A DNA stretch of 39,259 bases from Sulfurovaceae bacterium (lineage in GTDB: Bacteria > Campylobacterota > Campylobacteria > Campylobacterales > Sulfurovaceae): positions 1 to 39,259 of the forward strand of contig JAQTLV010000009.1 of the NCBI GenBank assembly GCA_028714675.1, in the 5' to 3' direction. The position numbers and the translations under genes were made by a program. This document shows, in pieces, positions 16,445 to 23,535 of this stretch (positions are counted from its first letter, which is position 1; each line of letters opens with the position of its first letter). The notes under the pieces were generated by a model. The model was not told the DNA's origin and did no database searches. It was given only the letters and a program-made list of their open reading frames with translations.

Positions 16445-17590
16445 ATGAGTAATATTTTTGATGTAGTTGTAGTTGGTGGAGGTGCAAGTGGCTTGATGTT
16501 TTCTTCTCTACTTAAGGACAAAAAAGCCGCACTTATTGAGCATAATAACAAACTTGGAGCCAAAATACTTATAAGTGGTGGTGGCAAATGTAATATTACC
16601 AATGAGTTTATAAATGAAAAGTATTTTTTAGGAGATTCTAGCTTTATAAAGAGTGTATTAAGAAGCTTTGATCAAAATGTAACTTTACGATATTTTCACC
16701 AAAAAGGTCTAAAAACCATAAAAATAAAAAATAATCAATATTTTTGTGAGAATAGTGCCAAAGATTTTCTTGATATATTAGTCAATGAATGTAAAAAACA
16801 CACCATTTTGCTTGGTGAAGAGTTATTGGATGTTAGTAAAGTTGGCGATATTTTTTATGTCAAAACCTCAAAGAGAGAACTTAATGCAAAAAATGTTGTC
16901 GTTTCATCTGGCGGGCTTAGTTATAGTAGCGTTGGAGCAAGTGATATAGGCTATAAAATAGCTAGTAAATTTGGGCATAAAATAGTAAAAACAGCTCCAG
17001 CTCTTGTTGGATTGACTTTGCAAAAAGAGCAATTTTTCTTTAAAGAGCTTAGTGGTATATCATGTGATGTTAGTATAAAAGTGGGTGAACGTATTTGCAA
17101 GGGTTCACTTTTGTTTGCGCATAAAGGTGTAAGTGGACCAGCTGTTTTAGATACATCTTTATATTGGGAAAAAGGAGAGATAAATATCGATTTTTTGCCA
17201 AATACAAAGCTAGAAGATTTTAGGAATTCAAATAAAAATATAAGCAGTGTTTTGCCTATATCAAAAAGATTAGCTACAGCGTTTTTGTCGCATTTAGATT
17301 TAGACGACAAAAAGGTTGCATCATTGTCTAAAAGTGAGTTTGAAAAGCTAAAAAATATCAAAAATTATCGTTTTGCTCCTGCAGGTACTTTTGGATATAA
17401 TAAGGCGGAAGTTACCAAGGGTGGTGTGGATACAAGCGAACTAAACCCAAAGAGCATGATGAGTATAAAATGTCAAGGTTTATATTTTATAGGCGAAATT
17501 CTTGATGTTACAGGACAGCTTGGTGGATATAATATACAGTGGGCATTGTCAAGTGCATTTGTAGCTGCAAATAGTATCAACAAAGAATAA
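16445..17590 (+). CDS. BaiN/HI0933-family flavoprotein oxidoreductase
   Basis: 381 residues. The N-terminal FAD-binding motif VVGGGASG lies at about 10-17; ISGGGKCNITN is the family signature just after it, and a C-terminal return segment (GGVDTSELNPKSM ... GQLGGYNIQWA) completes the HI0933 fold. The family is broad and NAD(P)H-linked; RdsA/BaiN names refer to distant members, and the substrate here is unknown. The ATG overlaps the expected transcription start and has no ribosome site. It is followed by the hydrolase-murF pair on the same strand. Confidence 0.88.
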   Translation: MSNIFDVVVVGGGASGLMFSSLLKDKKAALIEHNNKLGAKILISGGGKCNITNEFINEKYFLGDSSFIKSVLRSFDQNVTLRYFHQKGLKTIKIKNNQYFCENSAKDFLDILVNECKKHTILLGEELLDVSKVGDIFYVKTSKRELNAKNVVVSSGGLSYSSVGASDIGYKIASKFGHKIVKTAPALVGLTLQKEQFFFKELSGISCDVSIKVGERICKGSLLFAHKGVSGPAVLDTSLYWEKGEINIDFLPNTKLEDFRNSNKNISSVLPISKRLATAFLSHLDLDDKKVASLSKSEFEKLKNIKNYRFAPAGTFGYNKAEVTKGGVDTSELNPKSMMSIKCQGLYFIGEILDVTGQLGGYNIQWALSSAFVAANSINKE

Positions 17591-17623
17591 AAATTAATTA
17601 AAGATGGGAATTATATAGATTAA

Positions 17624-18352
17624 ATGGCACAAAGAGATATAAATTATAAAAAGAATATTTTCAATATAGCATATGATATAGTCAATCCATCAAAAGAAAA
17701 CACTATATTGATACTTCATGGATGGGGTAGCAATAAAGAGATTATGAAACAAGCTTTTGCTAAACAAATGAGTGATTTTAAACATGTGTATGTAGATATG
17801 CCTGGATTTGGTAAAAGTACTAATCCGATTGTTTTAGTAACAGAAGATTATGCTCAGATTATGAAAATATTTTTAGAAGATATAGGCGTAGAGGCTGATA
17901 TAATCGCTGGTCATTCTTTTGGTGGTAAAGTTGCTACTCTACTAAAACCAAAATGCCTTGTACTGCTATCATCTTCTGGGATACGAGTTCCTAAAGAGTT
18001 GGCTGTGAGAATAAAAATTGCTCTTTTTAAGATACTTAAACCATTCAAGTTAGATAGACTTCATCAACTTTTTGTGAGCGACGATGCCAAAGGGATGAAT
18101 CACGAGATGTATGAAACTTTTAAGAATGTTGTAAATGAAGATTTTGAACCAAATTTTTCTCATATTAAAGGCAAAACATTGCTGTTTTGGGGCAAAAGCG
18201 ATACAGCTACACCACTTTGGACAGCTGAAAAAATAAACTCCATTATAAAAAAATCAAAGTTATATCCGCTAGATGGTGATCATTATTTCTTTTTAAAACA
18301 TTCTAAATTTATATCAGATACAATTGTTGAGTATTACAAGGAGCATAAATAA
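17624..18352 (+). CDS. Alpha/beta hydrolase linked to murF
   Basis: 242 residues, complete alpha/beta hydrolase fold: oxyanion segment LHGWGS at 31-36, nucleophile elbow GHSFGG with Ser98, acid Asp193 in GKSDTATP and His220 in DGDHYFF. In Helicobacter and Campylobacter the same gene stands before murF and is sometimes called a hydroxymuconate-type hydrolase, a name with no support here. The stop overlaps the murF ATG by one base. A role near cell-wall synthesis is an inference from context only. The ribosome site is weak. Confidence 0.88.
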   Translation: MAQRDINYKKNIFNIAYDIVNPSKENTILILHGWGSNKEIMKQAFAKQMSDFKHVYVDMPGFGKSTNPIVLVTEDYAQIMKIFLEDIGVEADIIAGHSFGGKVATLLKPKCLVLLSSSGIRVPKELAVRIKIALFKILKPFKLDRLHQLFVSDDAKGMNHEMYETFKNVVNEDFEPNFSHIKGKTLLFWGKSDTATPLWTAEKINSIIKKSKLYPLDGDHYFFLKHSKFISDTIVEYYKEHK

Positions 18353-19755
18353 TGGTTGAATTCTTAGGTTATTTTTTGTTTGTAATTGCAAGTGGTTATT
18401 ATTTAATTACAAATCTTCAATGGTATAGCTATAAATTGCAAAGAGTTGTACTTCATCATACAAAACCTATGTGGAATATTATCTATTTTATTATTCCTTT
18501 TATTGTATTTGTTGTTATTGCTAAAATATTTGGGCTTGGCGTTATAGTTTCACTTGTTTATATTGGAGTGTTATATCTTTGGTTTAAAGGACTAGATAAA
18601 CCTTTAGTTTGGACTGGTAGGGTCAAAAGATTTTTTGTACTGCTTGTATTGTTTGCAATTCTTTTATGGTTTGTTGCAAAATGCACCTTTGTTTTAGCTC
18701 CATTTATCTTGGCATTTATAGTTTCGCTTGTTGTTGAAAAAGTTCTTTTTTTAGGTTTCAAAGCAAAAGCAAAAGCAAAAATAGAAAATTCTAAAAATAT
18801 GAAAATAGTTGGGATTACAGCAAGTTATGGCAAAACTAGTATCAAAAACTTCTTAAATCATATATTAGAGGGTAGTTTCAGAACATATGCAACACCAAGG
18901 TCAGTAAATACTCTTGGCGGCATTATAAAAGATATAAATGATGATTTGCCTGATAATACCGAAGTTTATATAGTAGAAATGGGGGCAAGAGTAAAAGGTG
19001 ATATAGCCGAAATTGCAACATTTGTAAATCCGCAGTATGTGGTAGTAGGAAAAATTGGTCCAGCACATATAGAGTATTTTAAAACAATAGAAAATATTGT
19101 AAATACTAAGTTGGAGATATTGAAAAGTGCTAATCTTAAAATTGCTTGGCTTCATGATAGTACAAAGGTAAGTCCAAGTGAGAAATTACATATTTTTGGC
19201 TCGAATATCTCAAATGTTACAGCAACATTAGATGGAACATCTTTTGATCTTGATGGCGAGAGATATGAAGTGCCTATTTTGGGAGAATTTCATGCCATAA
19301 ATTTAGCTGGAGCTATTGATGTAGCACTTGCTTTGGGTGTTGATAAAGAGACTATCAAAAAGCGTCTCAAGACACTCAAAGCGACACCTCATAGATTGCA
19401 AAGAATTGATGCTGGCGGAAAAATCATACTTGATGATAGTTTCAATGGTAATATTGATGGTATGCTTGGTTCATTTGACTTGGCTTCAACCTACAATGGA
19501 AGAAAAGTTGTTATAACTCCAGGACTTGTTGAAGTTGATGAAGAGTTAAATGTACAAGTTGCCAAAAGAGCAAATGAAGTGTTTGATTTGGTTATAGTAA
19601 GTGGTAATTTAAATTGGGATATATTTAAAAAGTATATTGATGAGAGTAAACTTCTGAGAATGGAGCAGAAATCACAAATGCAAGATATGCTTATAGAGCA
19701 TACAAAAGCAGGGGATTTGATACTATTTGCAAATGATGCCCCAAGTTTTGTGTAG
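18352..19755 (+). CDS. murF: UDP-MurNAc-tripeptide--D-Ala-D-Ala ligase, membrane-anchored form
   Basis: 467 residues. Residues 1-140 hold about four to five membrane helices in place of the small substrate-binding domain of classical MurF. The ATP-binding loop GITASYGKTS lies at 154-163, with the usual glycine replaced (A-S-Y). VEMGARVKGDI and the late segment ATPHRLQ ... LDDSFNGN are Mur-ligase central and C-terminal domain marks. It adds D-Ala-D-Ala to the UDP-MurNAc-tripeptide in the final cytoplasmic step of peptidoglycan precursor synthesis. The membrane domain recalls other Campylobacterota homologues and may bring the enzyme close to MraY and MurJ. Confidence 0.9.
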   Translation: MVEFLGYFLFVIASGYYLITNLQWYSYKLQRVVLHHTKPMWNIIYFIIPFIVFVVIAKIFGLGVIVSLVYIGVLYLWFKGLDKPLVWTGRVKRFFVLLVLFAILLWFVAKCTFVLAPFILAFIVSLVVEKVLFLGFKAKAKAKIENSKNMKIVGITASYGKTSIKNFLNHILEGSFRTYATPRSVNTLGGIIKDINDDLPDNTEVYIVEMGARVKGDIAEIATFVNPQYVVVGKIGPAHIEYFKTIENIVNTKLEILKSANLKIAWLHDSTKVSPSEKLHIFGSNISNVTATLDGTSFDLDGERYEVPILGEFHAINLAGAIDVALALGVDKETIKKRLKTLKATPHRLQRIDAGGKIILDDSFNGNIDGMLGSFDLASTYNGRKVVITPGLVEVDEELNVQVAKRANEVFDLVIVSGNLNWDIFKKYIDESKLLRMEQKSQMQDMLIEHTKAGDLILFANDAPSFV

Positions 19756-19766
19756 GAAGTTTTAAG

Positions 19767-20696
19767 TTGCAAATAATGAATAGATATTTCGGTGTGTGGA
19801 TTCCTGCCTTCGCAGGAATGACAAGATTCGTCGTACTCGCACTTGATGCGGGTATCCAAAGAAACAGCTTAAGGTCTCATTTTCACTCTTTTTGGAAGAT
19901 TGCTTGCATATTATTTCTATTGCCCTTTTTTCTTTTTGCCCAGCCTTCGATTACCAAAGAGCAGGCAAACTATATTGCTAGCAAAGTTTGGCAAAATGAA
20001 GGTGCTTGGCAGGATAAATATCTAGTTCATTGGAACGATGGGGAAGATTTTGCATCTTTGGGAATAGGACATTTTATATGGTTTCCAAAAGGACATACAG
20101 AAAAATTTCGTGAAGTTTTTCCTATGGTTTTAAAATCAATGGAAGATAAAAATGTATCTATGCCAAAATGGCTAGATAGCAAAACTCCATGCCCTTGGAA
20201 TAATAAAGCACAGTTGTTTGAGGCAAAAGCCAAAAATGACAAACAATATATTGAGCTTTTTCTTTTTATAAAACAGACTATGCCAGAGCAAGCTATGTTT
20301 ATGAGTCAAAGAGCGTTTGATGCTTTACCTCTAATGTTATCTACTCTAAATGATTATAAGAGTAAAAATATCGTAAAAACTAGATACAACAAGATTTTAT
20401 ACAATAAAGACGGTACCATAAATGAACATGGATTATATATACTTATAGATTATGTTAATTTCAAAGGCGAAGGTACGCTAGAGAGCGAAAGATACAATGG
20501 ACAGGGATGGGGATTGCTCCAAGTTTTACAAAATATGGATTATAAGGAAAAAGATAGATTCAAAGCTTTTAGTGATAGTGCAAAAGCTATGCTAAGCCAT
20601 CGCATCGAAAATTCTCCAAAAGCAAGAGGCGAAGAGAGATGGAGAATAGGGTGGAATAAAAGACTTGATACATATTTATTGAAAGAGCAAGAGTGA
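19767..20696 (+). CDS. Conserved periplasmic protein with repeat-derived N-terminus, possibly lysozyme-like
   Basis: 309 residues from the TTG at 19767, which has AGGAAG seven bases upstream; in-frame ATGs at 19776 and 19818 are other options. Residues about 10-32 are translated from a dispersed palindromic repeat (WIPAFAGMT ... LDAGIQ). A true signal peptide then follows (KIACILFLLPFFLFA), and the mature part begins QPSITKEQ. The mature region carries KVWQNEGAW and a GIGHFIW stretch that recall lysozyme-like enzymes, with the Glu of QNEG as a possible catalytic residue; I cannot confirm a family. It follows murF by 11 bases, which fits a wall-related role. Confidence 0.65.
   Translation: MQIMNRYFGVWIPAFAGMTRFVVLALDAGIQRNSLRSHFHSFWKIACILFLLPFFLFAQPSITKEQANYIASKVWQNEGAWQDKYLVHWNDGEDFASLGIGHFIWFPKGHTEKFREVFPMVLKSMEDKNVSMPKWLDSKTPCPWNNKAQLFEAKAKNDKQYIELFLFIKQTMPEQAMFMSQRAFDALPLMLSTLNDYKSKNIVKTRYNKILYNKDGTINEHGLYILIDYVNFKGEGTLESERYNGQGWGLLQVLQNMDYKEKDRFKAFSDSAKAMLSHRIENSPKARGEERWRIGWNKRLDTYLLKEQE
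19795..19857. repeat. Dispersed bipartite palindromic repeat inside a coding region
   Basis: Two neighbouring hairpins: arms 19800-19807 and 19812-19819 (ATTCCTGC / GCAGGAAT, loop CTTC, perfect) and arms 19834-19841 and 19847-19854 (TACTCGCA / TGCGGGTA, one mismatch, loop CTTGA). The sequence type, with its GAATGAC and GGTATCC edges, is the widespread REP-like family seen in many Proteobacteria, more GC-rich than its surroundings. It lies just after murF and its frame is open through the next gene. Confidence 0.8.
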
Positions 20697-21190
20697 ATAC
20701 ATTTAAAAAATGGTCAAAAGAGATATTATTGTCTTTGATATTTCTCTTTTTTGCAAGTATAATTATCAATATCATAAAACAGCCAGATATTCCAAATAAT
20801 TCACTCCAATTTTTAGAAACAAACATAGTAGGAAAACAAGATACAATCTACAAAGCACCCAAAGATAAGGCATTTGTAGTGGTTTTTTGGGGTAGTTGGT
20901 GTCCGATTTGCAAACAAGATTTGGGAAATTTTAGTAAAGTTGCAAATAAATATGATGTTATCGGAGTTGGCGTAAATTCTGGAAGTGATAGCGATATCAC
21001 AAAATTTCTCAAAGTTAATGATATCGTTTTGCAAACTATAAATGATGACAATGGCGAGATCGCACAAAAGTTTAATGTATCAACATACCCAACAACTTTG
21101 ATTTATGATAAAGATGGCAATCTAAAATTTACTGAAGTTGGATACATAACGACAGCAGGACTCAAAGCTAGATTAAAATTAATAGAGTAA
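20693..21190 (+). CDS. Membrane-anchored thioredoxin-like protein (TlpA/ScsD-like)
   Basis: 165 residues from a GTG that overlaps the upstream stop (GTGA). One membrane helix (about 11-28) anchors a periplasmic thioredoxin fold with the active site Cys70-Pro-Ile-Cys73 in WGSWCPIC, and a cis-proline in STYPTTLIYD. It probably exchanges disulfides in the periplasm, like ScsD or TlpA. Coupling to the upstream periplasmic protein suggests shared targets. No DsbD-type partner is in the window. Confidence 0.85.
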   Translation: MNTFKKWSKEILLSLIFLFFASIIINIIKQPDIPNNSLQFLETNIVGKQDTIYKAPKDKAFVVVFWGSWCPICKQDLGNFSKVANKYDVIGVGVNSGSDSDITKFLKVNDIVLQTINDDNGEIAQKFNVSTYPTTLIYDKDGNLKFTEVGYITTAGLKARLKLIE

Positions 21191-21224
21191 AATACACTCC
21201 AAGAAACACAAATAAAGGATAAAT

Positions 21225-21572
21225 ATGAAGCAGATGCCAAAATGCCCAAAATGTGGTAGTGAATATACATACGAGGATGGCAATCTTTATATTTGCCCTG
21301 AGTGTGCCTTTGAGTGGGGTAAAGAAGAGAATAGTGAAGAAGCCCAAACAGGTTTGGTTGTAAAAGATGCTAACGGTAATATCTTGCAAGATGGTGATAC
21401 TGTTACTGTTATAAAAGATTTAAAGGTCAAAGGAAGTAGTGACGGAATCAAGGTAGGTACCAAGATTAAAGGTATCCGCCTTGTTGAAGGTAATGATGGA
21501 CACAATATCGACTGTAAAGTACCTGGTGTTGGTGCCATCAAGCTCAAACAAGAATTTGTAAAAAAGGCATAA
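21225..21572 (+). CDS. yjdM: PhnA/YjdM-family zinc-ribbon protein
   Basis: 115 residues, start with AAAGGA seven bases upstream. An N-terminal zinc ribbon with Cys7, Cys10, Cys24 and Cys27 is followed by the compact PhnA domain ([16 protein letters not shown] ... [11 protein letters not shown]). The old link to phosphonate use has no support; the function of the family is not settled. Length and architecture are standard. Confidence 0.93.
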   Translation: MKQMPKCPKCGSEYTYEDGNLYICPECAFEWGKEENSEEAQTGLVVKDANGNILQDGDTVTVIKDLKVKGSSDGIKVGTKIKGIRLVEGNDGHNIDCKVPGVGAIKLKQEFVKKA

Positions 21573-21614
21573 TTGGTAACAATCTTTTTATCATATTGTT
21601 AAATCTATATCTCG

Positions 21615-21636
21615 TTCCACCTCTTCCAAGGTGGAA
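21615..21636. repeat. Short perfect inverted repeat between yjdM and the membrane protein gene
   Basis: TTCCACCT (21615-21622) and AGGTGGAA (21629-21636) with a six-base loop. No T-run follows on either side, so it is a poor intrinsic terminator. It ends 13 bases before a TATAAT at 21650-21655 that fits the next gene, so it could be an operator. Confidence 0.55.
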
Positions 21637-21649
21637 TGCAATGATTTTA

Positions 21650-21655
21650 TATAAT
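21650..21655 (+). promoter_or_regulatory. Candidate -10 box for the polytopic membrane protein gene
   Basis: TATAAT 39 bases before the ATG at 21695, which itself has AAGGA six bases upstream. No clear -35 hexamer is seen; that region is taken by the inverted repeat. Confidence 0.4.
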
Positions 21656-21694
21656 ATGTGCCAATAAATAGTGAGACTTTAGCAAGGATAAATT

Positions 21695-22699
21695 ATGTAT
21701 ACAGATGAAGATTTAGACTTTGCAGTAGATAAAGGGATTTTTACTGCCAAATCTGTTGAGGAGTTTCGATGTTTGCAATCATCATCAAAAAATTCACCCT
21801 CCGTTGATGAAGAAAATTTCAGACTAATTGGTGGATTCAATGATATTTTTATAGTCATAGCATGTTTGTTGCTTCTATTTTCTTCATTGTGGGTTCTAGA
21901 GAAGATAGATCAAAATTTAGGATATTTTGTCTTTATTGCTTTATCATGGTGGTTGTCTGAATTTTTTGTTCGAAAAAGAAAAATGGCACTTCCTGCCATC
22001 GTTCTTCTTATTTCATTTCTTGGCGGGATTTTTGCGTTATCTATGTCTCTTCTGACTCCTTTTCTTTCAGAGGCATCTTTGCTTTTTGCCGCTGCGATAG
22101 TAGTGATGTTTGCATACTTACATTGGTTGCGTTTTAATGTTCCTATTACTATAGCTGTTGGTGCATTAGCAGGAGTTGTTGCATTGGTTTTAGTTATTAT
22201 GAGTATCTTTCCTAGCATAAAAGAGTGGTTCTCGACCATTATATTTGTATGTGGCATTATAGTGTTTTTATTTGCTATGTATTGGGATTCTTCTGATACT
22301 AATAGGACTACTCGTAGATCAGATGTGGCTTTTTGGTTGCATCTTCTTTCAGCCCCGCTTATCATTCATCCAGTTTTTTCAAGCTTAGGCATCTTAAATG
22401 GAGAGGAGAATTTAGGGAGTATAGCTATAGTTATAGTTTTGTATTTGCTCGTAACCTCGATATCTATCGTTATTGATCGGCGTGTATTTATGGTCTCTTC
22501 TCTGGTTTATGTTCTTTATGCACTTTCTAGTTTGATTGAGACATATGGTGGAGTTGGTTATGGTTTTGCACTCACTGGCATTCTCATCGGTGGTTCGCTT
22601 TTGTTACTCTCTGCATATTGGCATAGCGTAAGAGCAAGTCTGGTTAGTAAGTTACCTATTCAAATAAAAAATCATATACCAAAAGTTAAAGATAAATAG
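21695..22699 (+). CDS. Polytopic inner-membrane protein, DUF2157-like
   Basis: 334 residues. A cytoplasmic N-terminal segment (about 1-48, YTDEDLDFAVDKGIFT...) is followed by some nine to ten hydrophobic helices and a short basic tail. The pattern of a small helical head, then FRLIGGFNDIFI and serial helices resembles DUF2157-type membrane proteins, a tentative assignment. Codon choice looks richer in G and C than in flanking genes, and the gene is not part of any conserved neighbourhood I recall, so it may be a recent arrival. No function can be given. Confidence 0.7.
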   Translation: MYTDEDLDFAVDKGIFTAKSVEEFRCLQSSSKNSPSVDEENFRLIGGFNDIFIVIACLLLLFSSLWVLEKIDQNLGYFVFIALSWWLSEFFVRKRKMALPAIVLLISFLGGIFALSMSLLTPFLSEASLLFAAAIVVMFAYLHWLRFNVPITIAVGALAGVVALVLVIMSIFPSIKEWFSTIIFVCGIIVFLFAMYWDSSDTNRTTRRSDVAFWLHLLSAPLIIHPVFSSLGILNGEENLGSIAIVIVLYLLVTSISIVIDRRVFMVSSLVYVLYALSSLIETYGGVGYGFALTGILIGGSLLLLSAYWHSVRASLVSKLPIQIKNHIPKVKDK

Positions 22700-22758
22700 C
22701 TCAAGCGATAGTATATACTTCTCGTTTCACTTCAGAAAAGGTGCAAAGGAAGAATGGA

Positions 22759-22776
22759 TATGCCTCAAGCGGCATA
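22759..22776. repeat. Small hairpin directly after recO
   Basis: TATGCC and GGCATA with a six-base loop, ending at the base next to the recO stop. No T-run follows on the minus strand. The stretch 22700-22776 between the convergent genes holds no other recognisable element. Confidence 0.4.
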
Positions 22777-23394
22777 CTAAAAACCCTTCATGATGATATC
22801 ATATAGATATTCTATCTCGTCATCTTCAAGATAAAGTGTCGATTTTGTTTTAAAAAATTCCAAGATTTTACTCTTTTGTATGGATGAGCCATATATACAT
22901 TGGCTATGTGCAGGTAAAAAAGAATGCATGAGAGAGATGCTTTCGCCAAGTTCCATTTCACATATATAACACTTTTGAGGATAGTGCAATCTGCCTTCGC
23001 GTTCAATCATTTCGAGATAACTTTCGCAAATAATGCGCTTTGGATTTTGTTTATCCCATTTTTTTGCTGATTCTAAGATAATATCAAAATATAAACTATC
23101 AATATCGTCTATACCACTCAAATGCTTTCCAAATAGCATTATAAACTTGTGCCATAGAAGGAGCTTGTTTTTATCAAATATCCAAGGAAATGACATATGT
23201 GATAAATTTCTAAGCCTAGGCATAAATTGACTATGTTCGTCTTCTAGTTCAAAATCAATTAAATATCCAATTTGAAGTATTGAGTGCCTAGCACCAAAAA
23301 ATCGATAATATGACTTTATGCTATTTTTGGTTAAAACGATAGCAATCATATCTTCATTTTTTGCTTTTTTTAAATCTACTATGAAGCCTTTAAT
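22777..23394 (-). CDS. recO: Recombination protein RecO, with probable ATT start
   Basis: 205 residues if started at the ATT at 23392-23394. From there the protein reads IKGFIVDLKKAKNED, matching the N-terminal OB-fold strand of Campylobacterota RecO (MKGF/MQGF ... EDL as I recall them). The first ATG (23347-23349) would cut off this strand and has no ribosome site, whereas AAAGGA lies exactly six bases before the ATT. Later marks are YYRFFGARHSI, IDFELED, LRNLSHMSFPW and a Cys-Cys-His-Cys-like group (YICEMEL ... HSFLPAHSQC). RecO loads RecA with RecR. An extended -10 box stands upstream. Confidence 0.82.
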   Translation of the reverse strand: MKGFIVDLKKAKNEDMIAIVLTKNSIKSYYRFFGARHSILQIGYLIDFELEDEHSQFMPRLRNLSHMSFPWIFDKNKLLLWHKFIMLFGKHLSGIDDIDSLYFDIILESAKKWDKQNPKRIICESYLEMIEREGRLHYPQKCYICEMELGESISLMHSFLPAHSQCIYGSSIQKSKILEFFKTKSTLYLEDDEIEYLYDIIMKGF

Positions 23395-23400
23395 CTTTAT

Positions 23401-23406
23401 TCCTTT
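23401..23406 (-). promoter_or_regulatory. Ribosome binding site that decides the recO start
   Basis: AAAGGA on the minus strand, six bases upstream of an in-frame ATT and about 50 bases upstream of the first ATG. The spacing supports initiation at ATT. Confidence 0.65.
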
Positions 23407-23423
23407 AAAAAAATAATAAAATA

Positions 23424-23429
23424 ATTATA
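23424..23429 (-). promoter_or_regulatory. Extended -10 box for recO
   Basis: TGC-TATAAT on the minus strand, an extended -10 arrangement, predicted to start transcription some 20 bases before the ATT codon. It is divergent from the gltB promoter. Confidence 0.5.
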
Positions 23430-23469
23430 GCAAGTAAGCATTATAAGTAGGTTTTTACCATATTTTTTA

Positions 23470-23475
23470 TATAAT
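23470..23475 (+). promoter_or_regulatory. -10 box for the gltB operon
   Basis: TATAAT 60 bases before the gltB ATG. Between them lies a weak dyad, ACTAG (23483-23487) and CTAGT (23502-23506). No consensus -35 is visible. AAAGG (23524-23528) is the ribosome site for gltB. Confidence 0.45.
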
Positions 23476-23535
23476 CGAACCTACTAGAACGCATGTTTTC
23501 ACTAGTCCTATCAAAAATAAACTAAAGGTTGGCTT

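Noticed and set aside
19491..19859. Minus-strand open frame over the murF end and the repeat (pattern SCEGRNP)
   Set aside because: This pattern is the classic spurious translation of the palindromic repeat, and the rest is antisense to murF.
21615..21636. Intrinsic terminator of yjdM
   Set aside because: The GC stem is good but no T-run follows on either strand.
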